Shown: positions 25,601 to 39,700 of the stretch, piece after piece
Numbering within the stretch: the stretch's first letter is position 1
Layout of the letters: every line of letters begins with the position of its first letter
Source of the DNA: Ceratodon purpureus
Lineage: Eukaryota; Streptophyta; Bryopsida; Pseudoditrichales; Ditrichaceae
Length of the DNA: 64,000 nt
Direction of reading: 5' to 3'
Assembly: GCA_014871385.1 (NCBI GenBank)
Contig: CM026427.1
Span: 8,066,344 to 8,130,343 of the forward strand
Program-made: the position numbers and the translations under genes
Notes under the pieces: model-generated
Told to the model about the DNA's origin: nothing
Database searches by the model: none
What the model saw: the letters and a program-made list of their open reading frames with translations, nothing else

Positions 25601-27017
25601 AGTCCTGCAGATGATGGACATGAAGAAGACGACTCCTGCCAACAAACTCCGTCTTCAGACTCTTAAGTAATGAAGGATGCAATGGAGCATTCCTAGCTGC
25701 GAGGGGTAGAGTGTGACATTCGCACATAATTCATTGTACAAGAAGATTTCAACGATAGTGTGACTAGATGGTAAATCCCAGTTAATTTCACGCAAGGATT
25801 TGGAAATCTCCCTACCATGTCCACTCCACAACATAAACCTACGCTACACGACTCTAATCAATCAGTACTGAGCTATATGTACAAGGTTTTATACGGAGGA
25901 TACAGATGGATTGGTAATCACTTGAGGTGAGCTTGTGACAGACTACACATCCTGGATGCAAATCACATGAGTGAAGTCAATGTCCTATCATGTCAGACTG
26001 TCTTTCACAGTATCACCAAATATGAGTACCGCGTCACGTAAACGATGGAGGATGTCACTCACATCATCTAGACTGGGTTCAGTGTGTTCTGAAGTAACAG
26101 TTTGTTAATTTTAAAAACATCAATGTCGATACAGTGTGATGAATCATGGATTACATGGACATCTTTTTGGATGGGATTGATGCAGTCGGAGGATTGACGT
26201 GTAATGAGTGGCATAGCCCATTTAATTGGACAAACTTTCCTGTATCAGAGTGCAGTCCATACCTGAATCAAAAGAAGACATTTATCAGTTCTTGTATGTG
26301 CCCTATACATTGCATCGACGTCACGTCGTCCACCATGGTTTGTTCAATTCGGACATTCGGTTTGGAGAGCAGGTCTATTACATGGCCTCCCTTACCCGCA
26401 TCAGCTACCTGTCATAGATTTCATGTTAGTTAAATGTAAAAACATACTCCGCAAACTGTACAGTACCTAGACATGAGTTGACAATAGAAACTGCATACAT
26501 ATGAACTTGAGATATGTACTCACATTTACAGTGATCTCCCCATACGACTCGGGAGAGAGGAGGGCTTTCTTTGATATGCTTGATATTCCTGTCCCCAATC
26601 GCAATTGCCATTCTATGTAACGAAGAGTTCATTCGTAGAAAGCGGCATTGATAGTCGTGGTAAAAAATGAACTGCGAGCATACGTGAATTACAAGATGCT
26701 GTTAACAAGAAGGTCAATTACCATGACATGATTTAGTTGTGGGGCCTTCATTTTAAAATCTTGAGCAGCTAACGGAATTTAAGATAATAAATATTAAGCC
26801 GACATGATGAACGAAGATGGTCTAGTTCAGACAAACCATACAGCGTGCAGTTCAGTACAGAGGAGTTTATTGAAACGCACCTATGGCTGACTTGGACGGG
26901 TACGTTGCTAAGTTCTGCAATGTTGGACATTTTACCTCGAACTGGATCCTCCAGACGCTCCACAATCCGAATCCGCCCGTTCCTGATACTATCTTCAATT
27001 CGGTTGCACAATGTCAA
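25601..27017 (-). CDS. Unassigned multi-exon gene or gene fragment
   Basis: Three segments chain in phase: 27017-26881 (acceptor TTCTGTAG), 26612-26524, and 26404-26268, which ends in a stop. Their translations look protein-like: NGRIRIVERLEDPVRGKMSN, then AIAIGDRNIKHIKESPPLSR, then DAGKGGHVIDLLSKPNVRI. A further exon at 25696-25601 (SLKTEFVGRSRLLHVHH) has good splice borders and fits if a donor inside the third segment (CAAT|GTATAG) is used instead of the stop. I found no convincing first exon, so the 5' end is missing from the model. The family is not recognised. Strand and location agree with the neighbouring uncharacterised gene and the TNP2 gene. Confidence 0.4.
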
Positions 27018-27252
27018 CTACAGAATAAAAGGTTAACGACCTCGCATCAAAGTCTGGGCGTATACACCTCATTTTGGTTGCAAACACCTGTTCCTGAAAA
27101 GCATATACTAGGAAATATAATGACGGCATGAAACGGAATGAACATCTTATATTAAAACAATAATTTCAGACTACGACATGACAAGGAACCATTGACATGG
27201 TAGATGACTAATTAAGACACTAGCATATAGTTCTTTTCGGAATTTAAAAAAC

Positions 27253-27279
27253 AAAAAAAAAAAAAAAAAAAAAAAAACA
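27253..27279. repeat. Poly(A) run
   Basis: About 27 consecutive A bases between the unassigned gene and the 3' end of the TNP2 gene. It may be the tail of a small retroposed sequence, but no body was recognised. Confidence 0.9.
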
Positions 27280-27960
27280 AAATACAGGAGTGCATGATAT
27301 TAATTTTGCAAATAGCTTCCCCCGTCAGTAATATGCATTATACAATTGGAGGTCAGACTGTAAGAAAAAGGCACGATTGTTATGGAATACATCACGGTGA
27401 AATACTTCAGTGTGATTAAAGACTTGCCATGGACAACGCAATTGAATTTAACATATAATTACATCAAATTTGCTAAGTGACGTACTAATTCAGATACTCA
27501 GACAATGTTATCAAACACGTCTTGTCGACTTTGGTTACGTAAAAATTGTATAATGTCGAAATGCTGCTTTGGTGCCGACATTTAGACTCCCATTTTTCCA
27601 CACTGTTGTACTCTTCCGAACACGTAGCCATTATATACTTGACCTGGCATTACAATTTGAAAACATGGAACAAATAAAACGTTATAGTCATTCTGTAGCT
27701 AAGTAAAGAGAATTCACAAGAGATAGTGGTCACTTCATTCCGCAATTCGACATCATCTTGCAATAAGAAAACCACATTAATAAAACTGCGGTTTATATCG
27801 CAGCAACAGATCTGAGGTTGGTTATTGCGGTATACTATGAAACACAAAGCGGACATCGCTGGGATAAACGTAGGTTTTAAAACTGATACTACATACAAAA
27901 CAGATCCAATTGCATCACTTGGTCCCTTGAGTTAATAAGATTGATTGCACACCTGAAATT

Positions 27961-30900
27961 CTAAAGGTCGTCCAAGAAGGAGTCAGGATCATCCAGTGCC
28001 TGCGCCCCGTCTGGGTAGGGATTATCTTCTTCCTCTTCCCCTGGATCTTCGTCATCTTCGTCGTTCACATCATGTCCACCTTCTTCGTCGGTTTCCGCAT
28101 GTGCAAGGACGTGATCAATATCTGCGTCGAGAAGTGGCTCCACTGTATCCTCTGCGCCCGTTGACTCTGCACGCACTTCTTGTCTATGGTTAAAAGTAGC
28201 ATCGGAGCGGCCAGGTGCATATAGCGAATCCTGGACTGATTCTGCGGTGATCCGACGACCCCTGGGTTCCACGTCTCGAACGATACTCCACTCCAGGTCA
28301 CTGTGATCTCGAATGAAGTAAACCTACACTGACAAGGTTGTTAAAAAGAAAAGCCACATGAAATACTCATGTAGCATTCATAACATGAAGGACGGAACCA
28401 GGCCGTTCATCAAAGAATATACTATCCAAACAACCACCCTTGTCTAGAGAAACTCTGACCTGTTTTGCATGGACAGCCATTACGTAAGGCTCGACTGCCG
28501 GCACTTGACGAGCAGCAAACTTCACTGACCAAAAACCGTGATCGTCTACACGGATTGTACGATTTCCTTGAACATCTGGCCTGATCCACGAACATCTTAG
28601 TACGTTGTATTGGATGTGCCCGTAATCAACTCTGAAAATATCTTTCAATATTCCCACGTACTGTAGTTCTGCTTCCACTGGGTGTATGTCTGCACGAGAA
28701 GACCTGCAGGTCTGGACGGCGATGCAAGCTACTCCCGAGTCGTAAGATATACTACTTCGACCGTTCTCATCATCCACACGGAAATGAAAACCATAAGCAT
28801 ACATTGAGGTGTGACGTTCCACTACTGCCTTCGGTAGCTTAGACATTGTGAGCAGATCATGAGTCGGTGGCGTTCCCTGGTCCGCCATGTGCTGTAGACG
28901 CTCTTCTAGCCACAAAGAAAAACGAGCATACCGACGCCAAGACCTGCTCTCTTCTGCGGATCGAATCTCTGAGTACTCCCTACGGTTAAGAGAGGATGCG
29001 ATAATTGTCAAGGACCGACAGTGAATGAGTTCTTAAATCACCCTTAATTCTCAGAATTACCGTAAAGCAGATATTTAGTACTCCGAGGTGTGTCCTTCTG
29101 GATTCTCATTCGTCAACACATATGCATATGACATGAAAACAAATATTTCAATGAGATCAAAAATTACGAACAATATTTCAACAGCCTCACTATGCATATC
29201 GATTAAACCCCGTAGATCTTTATGGCTAGAATGAAGCATACCTGTATAGGTCCTCTGTATAAGTGCAATGCCGAATGATATGCTCATGCACCTCCAGCAA
29301 TTCTGTGTCGGTCAGTCGATGGTCCACCGGCTTCCCTTCTAATACTTCACTCGAATCTTGAGGGTCCTCCTCCATATCCCAGATCACTCTGGCTTGTACT
29401 GGAAAGTCTTGCATATGTTCTGTGACAAATCCTAATGCCTCCTCTATCACATATCCTGCGGCAATAGAGGCCTCCGGTCTAGCCTTATTTCGTACAAGAG
29501 ATTTCAGGTGACCCATGTATCGTTCCCCACAATACATCCACCTGGCATGAACAGGTCCGCACCAGTACAATTCACGCGGGATGTGATCTACGAGGTGAGG
29601 CATAACATTCCAAAAGGCAGGAGGAAAATGAACTTCCATAAGAGCCATTGTTTCCGCTACATACGTCTGGAGGTTCGTTAACTCATCCACTTTGATGATC
29701 TTAGAAGTGAAACGGCGGAAGCAGTGACCCAGTCGAATGATGCACACCATGGGACCTTCAGGGAGAAGACCTCGAATCGCTGCAGGAAGAATTTCTTGGA
29801 GGAGGACATGCCAATCATGAGTCTTCATGAATTGGAGTTTCTCCTTCTCGGTATTCACCAGTTTTTCGAAATTTGCACAGTGATTCGATGGTGTCTGCAC
29901 GGATTTGATTGTACCAAGGAGAGTCCTCTTTTTATCCCTCCTCAAAACATACGGTGCATGAGGTTTTACGAATGCCGATGTAGTACCGTCCCGCTGTAGA
30001 TGTAAATGAGGCATCACATTAGCTTCTTGCATATCCTTTCGCACGGCAATTGTGTCAAGGTCACCCATCATGAAACCCATTGCAGTTGCAGCAACATTTT
30101 TCTCGATGTGCATTACATCGAGAGTGTGGCGAACAGGAAGTCCCTGCACATAAAACAAACCAGAGGACCTCAGATTACATTTCCTCCGATGGATAGTAGA
30201 CTGTGCAATGAAGTAATTTCGTCGTGTTACTCTACTGAAATATACAGTTACACAATATCTCTAATATAACCTAACGGACCTCGTCCCCTGAATAGCATTC
30301 AGATCATCTTATTTGGATACCCATAGCAACTGATAACAGGTAAAAACGTATTTTGCAGACTCGCAAGCAAAAAAGGATTCCTCGCAGACTTAAGAACACG
30401 ATACAACATGCTTCCATCACAGCGGTTTGACCTTCGGAGGTTTCCGAAAGAGTTTGGTTACAGTCAGCCACATGTTTAATGACAAGGAGTCCGGGATTAA
30501 ATAAATTCCAGGTTATTTCAAGCATAAAATGTGTGCGCAGAGAAATCGTCCGTTAGAAATACTCATGAGGGAAAAAAATCAAAAGACAATTTTAGTTATG
30601 CATAATGTCTTGGTTTTCGAGTAGAACAGTTATGCATAGCAGAGAGCGTTCTCAACATAGACACACTCTCATACCGTGTCTACTCGTGAAACACTTAGAT
30701 TTAAATAAACTGGCACATGGGCCCTGTGACAGAGGAAAATATCATGCCGAGCAAAGACAACCTTTCAGCAAATATTTTTTCTTTTAAATTCAAACATTTA
30801 AGCAATACTAATAATCGACTGGTGAACTATTGACTTGATCATGATTGAATAAACTGCCAAATATATTGTGTAAGTCCTAGGACGACGATCATGTCAAAGG

Positions 30901-33900
30901 ACTGGATAAGCAGTACGACGTTTGGATACTGGACACCCATTCCGGTTAGGTAAATTAACTCTGGGAGATCACGATCAAAGAGGCGGAACAAGCTGTTATA
31001 CAGAACCAAATTATCGACTAGTACTGCAAAAGAGCACTGAAAAAATTTGAAAATCATCAGGCACTAAAAATATTCAGAGCCATGACAGATGGTCTCGTCT
31101 CTTTAATTCTGAGCGGATTAAGGTGAGAACTGTACGCGATTGTGCCACTGACCATCGATTTTGATGTTGGAGAACAAGGCTCTAGACAATCCAGAATAGA
31201 ATTCCTGGTTCATAAATGACGATTACTAGTTTCTCTATACTCAGCGCTCATTCTAAGTAGACAGGACTTCTGGAAACATGAAAAAAAATAAAACAACTAA
31301 AAAACACATGGGATAAAAGGAACGACTGACAAAACTGCGACAAGATAGAGTGACTCATGTAATCCACGAAAAGGCAAATCGATTTTATACGATTACAGAT
31401 GGAATTACAGGAACCGTGGATACCGTCAAAAGAAGAATGTTTAACTACGTCATTTTCCACTCTACTTATAGCCGGAAGCATAAATTTTAATGGGTTAAAA
31501 AAAAAATGATAGCAAGGAGAGCAGACTACCAACGATGGTACAGTGCCGAGACTTATTGTTCGCAGCATCAGCGGGTAAAAAATTGCGGTTCGAACGTATG
31601 CTATGTCAAACTAATCCAATTTGGAAAACAGGTTCAGAATAGGACGCTCGCATCCAATATAATCACGTACACAGACCGTTAGTGTGACAGTTACCTTGAG
31701 AAAGTTTCAGGGCACTAATACAACTCAAATAATTTCAGAGAAGTTAAAACGTGGAATACTGTTGCGCAAATCACATGAAACACTTGGAAACTGGGATGGA
31801 ATTTCATGTACCTGCCAATATGGTAGACGATAAAAACATGACACTCGCTTCATGCCAGACCGTCTAACGGGATCGTTGTGCATTGGAGTCCCCTCCTCCC
31901 GCAACCACCGCTCACGGTCCAAGGCCAGGTTCAGGGCATCGGTACCTGAAATCGGAGACGGAGGCATCCGAAGTTCTACAGAGCCAAACGTAGCTATGTC
32001 TTGGCGCATGTGATGTTCCCTTGGTAGGTATCGTCGGGCACAATTCTCAAAAACATTTTTGTGTAGTAACTTGGCTCTTCTTGACCGGAATCCAGGTCCA
32101 CATACTGGACATCCGAAGAAACCCTTTGTTGTGCAACCTGCCATCATACCATAAGCGGGGAAGTCTCCGATAGTCCAAATAATCATTGCGCGAAGGATGA
32201 ACTCCGAAGACCCTTTGTAATTTGCTATGTCCTTGCAGTAGATCCCATATGTCCATAATTCCAGCAGCTCATCAATTAGAGGTGACATGAACTCATCAAA
32301 ATGTTCTGACGTCACAGATTTCGGTCCTGGCATCAGCATGGCTAGAATAATGAAATACTTCTTTGTCGTTAACCAAGGCGCCATGTTGTAATTCAGTAAT
32401 AAAATTGGCCAGATCGAATAAGTGCTGCGCTTATCAGAAGCTGGATTAAATCCATCTGCAATAAGTGCCATCCTGACACATCTGTCGTCATAAGCAAACT
32501 CCTCAGCATACCTCTCATTTATCCATTGCCATTGCTTCGAGTGGGACACGTGACTCATTAATCCGTCTTCTCTGTGCTGTGTCGCCCACCATGTCATGGC
32601 TGCGGCTTGTTTTGGACTTCTAAAAATTCGCTTCAACCTGGGAATCAAAGGGAACACCCTCAGTACCTTGTGAGCAACCATGGATTTACCAGCCCTTTTT
32701 TTCCTCGGAGCTCGGCAAGATGGACAGAAGGTTGCTGTCGACAGCTCATTACGGTATAGCCTGCAATTGTTGGGACAGATATCAAAACTCTTGTACGAGT
32801 GCCCCAGCCGTTTAACGTACTCAATAGCTTCTCTGTAAGATGCCGGGAGAGAGTTCACGGCCGGCAACATAGACTTGCTCATGATCCGGAACAATTCGTC
32901 CATGAATACATCGCTGCACCCGTGTAACTTCCCAGAATTTAATAGTAGGTATGTCGCACCCATACTTGACAGTGAGGAGCCCTCAAACAACGGTGTTGTT
33001 GCTGCTTCCTCCAGGCCAGCAACGGATTCGTCTGTGTCGCTGTCCGAATCTCCCCATTCTAGGTCGCTTTCGATCTCAAAATCCGAGTTGGTATTCGCAG
33101 CACTCGCCTCCGATCTTGGCCCCTGTACATCATCCGAATCACTGGGAACAGATACCTGGGGACCTTCACCAATCCTCTGTTCCACTCCATGATACTCCGA
33201 TCTAGGGGCATCTTCACAGGCATCTTGGTTCTCCGTGGCCATCGCGTTGTAACGGAGAGGGGAAGGCGCGTGCTCGTCCTGCTCCGACTCTGAGACATGA
33301 GAGTCAGTTTCGCCGTTGTGCCTTCTGTCATGCAATCCCCCACGAAGATCTCTTTCAGCAGATGCTTCTTCCCGTAGTCGGTCAGCTAATCCAAAAGTGT
33401 CTGTGACCATTTCAACCAGGTTAATGCCGCGGTCAAGGGTACGTTGCCTCACTCTTCGCAAGCCTTGCTGAGCCCGTGCTCCATGATACCAAACAATGTG
33501 TTGGTCCCATTCCGCATCAGACTCGTCCTGCTCGCAACCCTGAGACATGTGAGGTACGTGTCATATTAGTGAAGGTTCCATCTGCATAATACAACGTCCT
33601 AATACGACGACGGACTATACACTCAGAAGATATACAGAAATGTATTACTCAATTGTCATATTTTTCATGCGTACAATCCTTAACAAATAAGACCCCGTCA
33701 GTCAATTGGTGCGAACAAAACTGGATTGTTTAGTGAACAAAACAACACGGTGACAACTGTAACTTTTATGCAGAGATGTGCATTCCATCTATAAACACTG
33801 CGTTCTCGTAACGACAGAGTCATCTCCTACTCAGTAATAAATTTCACCGCTATATAAATTGTCCATAGTCTCAAAAACCATCTCCGACTCTCAGGCACGT

Positions 33901-34275
33901 TTGCTCACGCACTTGTTACGAAGGACATCAACGAAGCAATGACAGTGAGTTGAATAGTTTTCGAGCTGTAACGGCTAAACGACAATATGTTTTCTGCCAA
34001 CTGTCGCAGAAATGGGAAGTTAACTGAAGAGTAACGAAGAGTCTCACCTCGGTAGTCCCGAAAAACCATGGATGTCGCCCGTTCCTTGTCACGCAGCGCC
34101 GGTACGAGGTGATGCACAGATTCGAACTGGGATCCCGAGCGTGCAAGTTACAAGGACATCTCATTCTTGACAGTCCATTTCTGCTAGCGTACGCGATCTC
34201 TCTCTCCAAGAGCTTTGCCGCCCTAGCCCTAATGCGTCGCTCCCCTGGTGCTCGCCTTCGAATACCTCCGTCCAT
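27961..34275 (-). CDS. TNP2-family CACTA transposase, 1246 residues, frame intact
   Basis: Five exons: 34275-34048, 33539-31812, 30143-29242, 28979-28460 and 28323-27961. All have GT-AG borders and consistent phases; the sum of 3741 bases is 1247 codons. Exon 1 carries a short CPC motif like the transposase-associated domain (RMRCPCNLHARDPSS). Exon 2 has an acidic linker, then the TNP2 domain from about residue 330: FDICPNNCRLYRNE, CPSCRAPRKK, ALIADGFNP with the likely first catalytic Asp, and GCPVCGPGFRSRRAK. Exon 3 continues with LDVMHIEKN and a DUF4218-like segment (HLVDHIPRELYWCGPVHARW). Exons 4-5 form a DUF4216-like domain (VMAVHAKQ joined to VYFIRDHSDLEW) and an acidic tail. The protein is expected to bind the element ends and cut and rejoin DNA in the nucleus. 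No premature stop or frameshift is seen in this model. Confidence 0.88.
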
Positions 34276-35173
34276 GGCCGAGGGCGATATATTGCAATCC
34301 TCTCTGATATTAACTGACAGATGTGTATGTCATCATTTCTTCACAAAATCGCTTCATGTCCACATCTGTTTCAATAAATCATTGTTATTTGTACACTTGT
34401 ACTGATGTCCAAAATGAATAAAAATATGAGTGCATTGTACATGTGTATCATTAAAAAATCATGTTCACGCGCCATGAATAGGCAATACATATCATATTGT
34501 TAATGTCAGCACAGCCGCTCCATACGGAAGAGTACTCATTGTGTGTACAATGAGTATCATTGCATAACGCACTCATTCAAAAATTAACAGTACTAATTCG
34601 TGGAACAATCATGAAAATGAACGATGTTCATGACATAAGTACCAATGAAGTTAGAATTATAATCCCCTACGAGCCTGGAATGGCTTCGCAGCGCATTGAG
34701 GAAACTTTATTAAAAAGGTGATATTAACAAACACAAACTATACATCTCGGGTCACACGGTACGCTTTCGTGGCGTTTTGAGGATAAGCTAGAGAGCCAAC
34801 AGTCGCAATGCCAAATGAAAGAGTGAAGACAATTTCATTCGGTTGTCAGTGCGAGTTGGCATCTGTACTATCGCATGCTATTCCATTATCCTATTTCGAC
34901 ATACCAACAACGGATTGCGGTCTGGAAACCAAAAACAAGTAAGGATTTCTGAATTACACTGTACAACTGTTAGCTGTCTGGAAATTGAAGCCGGTCTAAC
35001 AGGCACACTTAAATCATCCGAGCAGGGAAATTTTTCTATCTCTTCTCCAAACCGTGCTCGCCACTCTCCGGTTAGATGGCTACACCCTGTACTCCATGCT
35101 CGTTAAATGTCCACAAGAGGGCTACTGCAATCCTTCGCCAGCACTGCACCGTCTGCAACATGTTTCCGTGTCG
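34276..35173. other. Gene-free spacer upstream of the TNP2 gene
   Basis: About 0.9 kb without a supportable coding exon, lying between the TNP2 start and the 3' end of the Cys-rich gene. It probably holds the TNP2 promoter and the 3' untranslated region of the upstream gene. No clear terminator or repeat was recognised. Confidence 0.4.
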
Positions 35174-36140
35174 TTACTGCGAGGAAGTCCTCGGACGTTT
35201 CCAACCAGCAGGATACGAATTCGCTGTGTCCTCCAAGTCGTGCTCAGAAGGGGCAGCTGAAGCACGACGACGTAGGGGGGTACCATGTGACTCATCAAAA
35301 ATAATCTCCGTAGATCCCTCATTCACAATAATTTCTGTTTGCCCAGCACTAACATCGGGGCAAGCTGCTCGCCTTCTGTCGCTATCGATTCGACTCACCA
35401 TTCGCATTACATCCTCGAAACAGGACACGCCGCAAACGGGGTCGCTCCGGGTTCCACCGTCGAACGAGTCATCGAACTCGGATGGCAAACTTAAATCACT
35501 CAGAGGAGAGGGTACAAACTCTTCTGTAGATAGGGGGGAGCGACAGGTACAATATGAATCATTGATGTACTGGACTGTCCATGGTGAACAACGGCAGCGT
35601 ATCATTTTTTGACGCATTGCAAAGTCTATCCCCAGAGTTTTCCCCCACTCGAGACGTAGTTCGCAACGACATATACCGTTTTGTAACCATCTAAGCCGAC
35701 CACATGCAACGCAATCGCATCTGGTCTCGCAAGCATGACGGGGACCGAGGGCTCCCAACTCATATTCCCGTATCGAACTTTCTAACCAGCTCGGGTTGCC
35801 ATTGTACCGGTCTCGCCTAGGTACTTTGACACCGAAATCCTTGTCGTAGACAATTACCATTATCGCGATCTCTACAAGACAGACTAATCGAAATTAATGG
35901 TTACACAAACGTCAGGACTGGATAGCACTGCACTCTGTAGACACAGAACTTCGTTCCTAGAAGGATAATGAGTTCCAGATTTCGGTGAAACAAACTAACC
36001 TCGACCAGATTCGCGCGGAACAACTCCGCCCCAAAGCATACATACTGAAGCCGGTCCCAAGGGTCAGCCTCTCCGACATGCTGGCTATTCACTAGTTCAA
36101 GAATCGACCCTCGCACTAAGTGGAGGACGTTCCACCTCAT
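35174..36140 (-). CDS. Cys-rich uncharacterised protein between the CACTA genes
   Basis: Two exons, 36140-36000 and 35869-35174, joined in phase 0 (CTGGTCGAG|GTTAGT and TGTAGAG|ATCGCG), give 278 residues. After an N-terminal LELVNSQHVGEADPW region, residues about 95-170 hold a dense cysteine cluster: HACETRCDCVACGRLRW, GICRCELRLEW, MIRCRCSPW, YCTCRSP. This spacing suggests metal binding but matches no zinc finger I can name. The C-terminal 100 residues are acidic and Ser-rich, ending in a basic GWKRPRTSSQ that could act as a nuclear signal. It lies between the two divergent transposase genes, on the TNP2 strand, so it is probably part of the transposon. The plus-strand open frames over it look like shadows. 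A further upstream exon is possible. Confidence 0.6.
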
Positions 36141-36788
36141 CGTTCATGTAGGATTGAAATTTCTACATCTGGATTCAAGGGCACGAGAGTTGAGGAGAGC
36201 TTGAGTTTGTCGTTAGCATAGAAGACAATGGTTGCTGTAGAGAATGACCTCGGGGAGCACAACAGAACGGCGATACCTTGGCCCTGAACCCGAACTATAA
36301 ATGCTATCTAAACTTAGGATCACTGAGGTGGTAGACGAGGATAGCATCCCTGAGACTTTACTTTATCCGCCCATGCCCATCGAAAACTTCAGATTTCTTC
36401 TAAATTGGCTTCTTCCTCCGTCCTTGCATTAATTGCAATCTAGACCTGACGACATGGCAGAATCCTATTAGAAAATGCGTCCTGGCCTGAGCACGATGGG
36501 CAACATAGTCTGCTTTCTGGGACGCATTGTTTTCCGATTTGTAACGCAGTAAACTTACTTTCTCCTTTCACTAAGTTAGGCGGCTACGTTTTGGACGTTC
36601 TGCTCTGTCTCAGGGGCAACATAATTTATCCGGCATTCCCATTTTTGGCATTTCGTAGTGAGATGGCAGCATTTTGGCCTACACCCATGACTCTGTGTTA
36701 GGTCGGCTCTGGTGTGATAGAGTGTGATGGTGGTGGGGTGCTTGGAAAATCTCGCAAGAGTTAACGCCGTCATCCATAGGAATTGAAC
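36141..36788. promoter_or_regulatory. Probable bidirectional promoter within the CACTA transposon
   Basis: This 0.65-kb gap separates the divergent starts of the Cys-rich gene (minus) and the TNPA-like gene (plus). No coding exon is supportable here. The bidirectional role is inferred from gene orientation only; I cannot point to a specific TATA box with confidence. Confidence 0.4.
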
Positions 36789-39700
36789 ATGGGCACATTA
36801 ACGGAAGGCGCCTCTGAATGTGGAGACAGTCATGTTCCTTCCCCGCCGCCGCATCAGGTACGCTCTTTCTCCTATCCAACTCCGCCCCCTCCTCAATACC
36901 CCCCCGCCCAGCACACATCTTGTGTGTTCTACCGTAGTCGCCCTGTTGATGAGGCTGTAGAAATTTGCCTCCCCCATAGTTCTTTTAACGTTGCAGATTA
37001 CGCTAGGACGCCTTCTCTGACATAGACATGGGTGCCAAAGTATATGGTCCACAGGGCTTGACGTGCCTGTGGTGAGGTACTGATCGGGTCGAAGTATTAG
37101 GTTTTGAAAAAAGTAATTCATGTGCAATTCCACTAAACATATAGCAACTTTGTTCACTGAATTTATAGTTCTCCCATAGTCGCTGCTTGGAAGGGTTGGG
37201 GTACGCCCGCTGCACAGCAAAGCTTAGACTGTGACTCATTTTAAAGTACTCTCGTTTCGCCTTCACCCAACAAGGGTTGAACCAGAGGCAGGATTTGCTA
37301 GGTACGTGTTTTTTGTTCCATCAATTTCGCCCGCACAGTGGTATGGAAATTTCAATTACATATCATGGCCTCTGCTATATTGCCTTAATGTAGTGATTTA
37401 CCCCGTCTGTCCAAACTTCCATAACTGTCTACATGTGAAACAGTTAGATTTACCCAGCACGGTTGAATAGCTCCGAAATCTTAGTGTCTAATCTCACTGT
37501 GAACATGTGCACACTTTGATGCAGTTGTTCAGTCTATAATTCTAGAACGACGTCGGTCAGTAGAAGATTAGTAATATGGGGAGTTCCACGAATAGGTACT
37601 TCTTCCACCACCATTGAATTTGTGGTGGTGTACATTGTCATTTCAAAGGGAAAAAGATTAGAGGCTCCGACCCGTAACAACTATACCGGAATGTTACGTA
37701 ACAATGTACTGAATGTGCAAGTCTAACTTGTATTGATAGGAGACGCGGGTTTGCGCTCACTAAATTTGCAGACACGTCCCGAAACAAATCTGAAACGAAA
37801 ACACAATGGGAACTACAGGCGGTCATTTCTATAATCTATCTCTATATATTAATCCATGAAATATTTTTTTGCTTTATGTGCAGGGCCAAATATTACATCC
37901 CCTGACGCTACAAGTTCTTCGCGATACAAATATCACACAAATTTATCTCGGCATGGCTTCTTCGGGATATGTCCCCGCTAACAGCAATTCCCAGGTAAAT
38001 ACAACTACGCCATATACCTCCAGTTCTTTGTGATATTGGATCATTCGAGACAGGCAATAGTTAATACACTCTCTGAAATGAGATGTTATGTTCCATCGCG
38101 ATTTTGTTGTTCGTTCCTAGCCAGTATATATATGGCAGTCTATTTAGATCGATCTTGGTGAACACGCTCGTGTTTATCACACGCTATCTTTGATATCGCG
38201 GACTGCCAATACATAGTTTACTAGCGATTATTCAATGAATTACGCTTTCTGCGGGGTGCAACAGCAACTCTATTCCTCAGATTCAAATAACGTTGGAAAT
38301 ATGTGTATGTTTCCCAGGGGGGCAATGCCAACGTTCTACCAATTGGTGCTCCTTATTCCCAAAGCACACTGTCACCGTTGCAGGTATAGCAACGACAAAA
38401 ACCTATGATGAATTTCCGTGTTTTTCCCATCGCATTGAGTCGAGTTGCAGTTCTTGTCTTTTATGTTTATGACCCCGAGACTTACTGCGTCCTGCTCAAT
38501 CGATATTGAGTAATCGTGCCTTAGTCAAAAGCTGCATTGGGATTACTGAAATAATCCTGGACCATGCATTTGCAAAACATTTAGAAATAATACAACCATG
38601 TATTTTTGCATCAATCTAGAGCTTTCATCCTCAAAGAGTATCATACGATTTGAGCGGAAACGTACCAGAGATATATTACTTGCAGCAACTATGTTTAAAT
38701 ATGGCCACATAATCATTCTCATTGTGAAACTTATTTCCTATAATCGATTGCAGGGAGGCAACGGTGGCGCTAGCATGCCCATGATGGGTGCATACGCCCA
38801 TAACCAAGTTTTCCTGCCTCCTTGGGGTCTCCCCCCCGGATATTCTGAAAACCACCCCAACAGTGTCGCTGCATTGAATGCTATGCAATTCATGTACCCT
38901 GGAGCATATCTTCACCAGCAGGTACAAAACGCCATTCCTAATTCTCAGGTGAGGCCCGCAGTGCATGTCGCGGAAGCTGATGAGTCTTCACTGCAGTGTG
39001 CAACGCTCCCTCAGTCGTCGTCGGGTACGGCTGCTCAACGATCTTCTTCGACGGGTACCAATGCGCAAGCTGGCGGAGGATGTTTATCTGCGATGTCTGC
39101 AACAATGGCGTCACACGGAAACACCGCAGCAGTACCTATCGATAAGCCATATTTTCTGCCCCAGATCGGACAGTGGCCTCCATGGACACAAGCACAAGCT
39201 TTACCTTCGAATTTCAGTGGTGGTCCGGATATTGGCATTTCACCTCTTGTTGCTGCTGGAATTATTCGGAATAGCGGCAACCATGTTGTGCAGAATACTC
39301 CATCAGCAGGAATAGGTCATCAATCCCTGGCATTAATCCCAGAAGGGGTGTCGAAGAAAACGGCACAACGTCAGCAGCAAAGACTCGCTAAGAAAAACTT
39401 CAAGATTCAGTCAGCGAACTATCCGATGACAGTACCCGCGACACCTGAAGGTGAAATTGATCCAAACATTCGCCTGGCCGTCCACAGGCTGATCCGGGCA
39501 AGTGCAAGTAAGTACCTGAAACTGACAGTAATAAAGTTCAGAGACCACCCTGATGAACATCTCCGAAACCTGAAAGAGGATTTGGACAAACGTTTCATAT
39601 TCGATTCCAACCTGAAGCCTCATTACGTTCTATCGTTTATTGAGAAGACCATGAAGAATGTGAGGTACGTATTCCATAGACATTGGTTGGATACCGGACG

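Noticed and set aside
34100-34150. Second B-box-like GTTCGAATC on the minus strand
   Set aside because: It lies inside the first coding exon of the TNP2 gene and no tRNA can be folded around it.
35076-35612. 178-codon plus-strand frame
   Set aside because: It is the complement of the Cys-rich gene and has no splice structure of its own.
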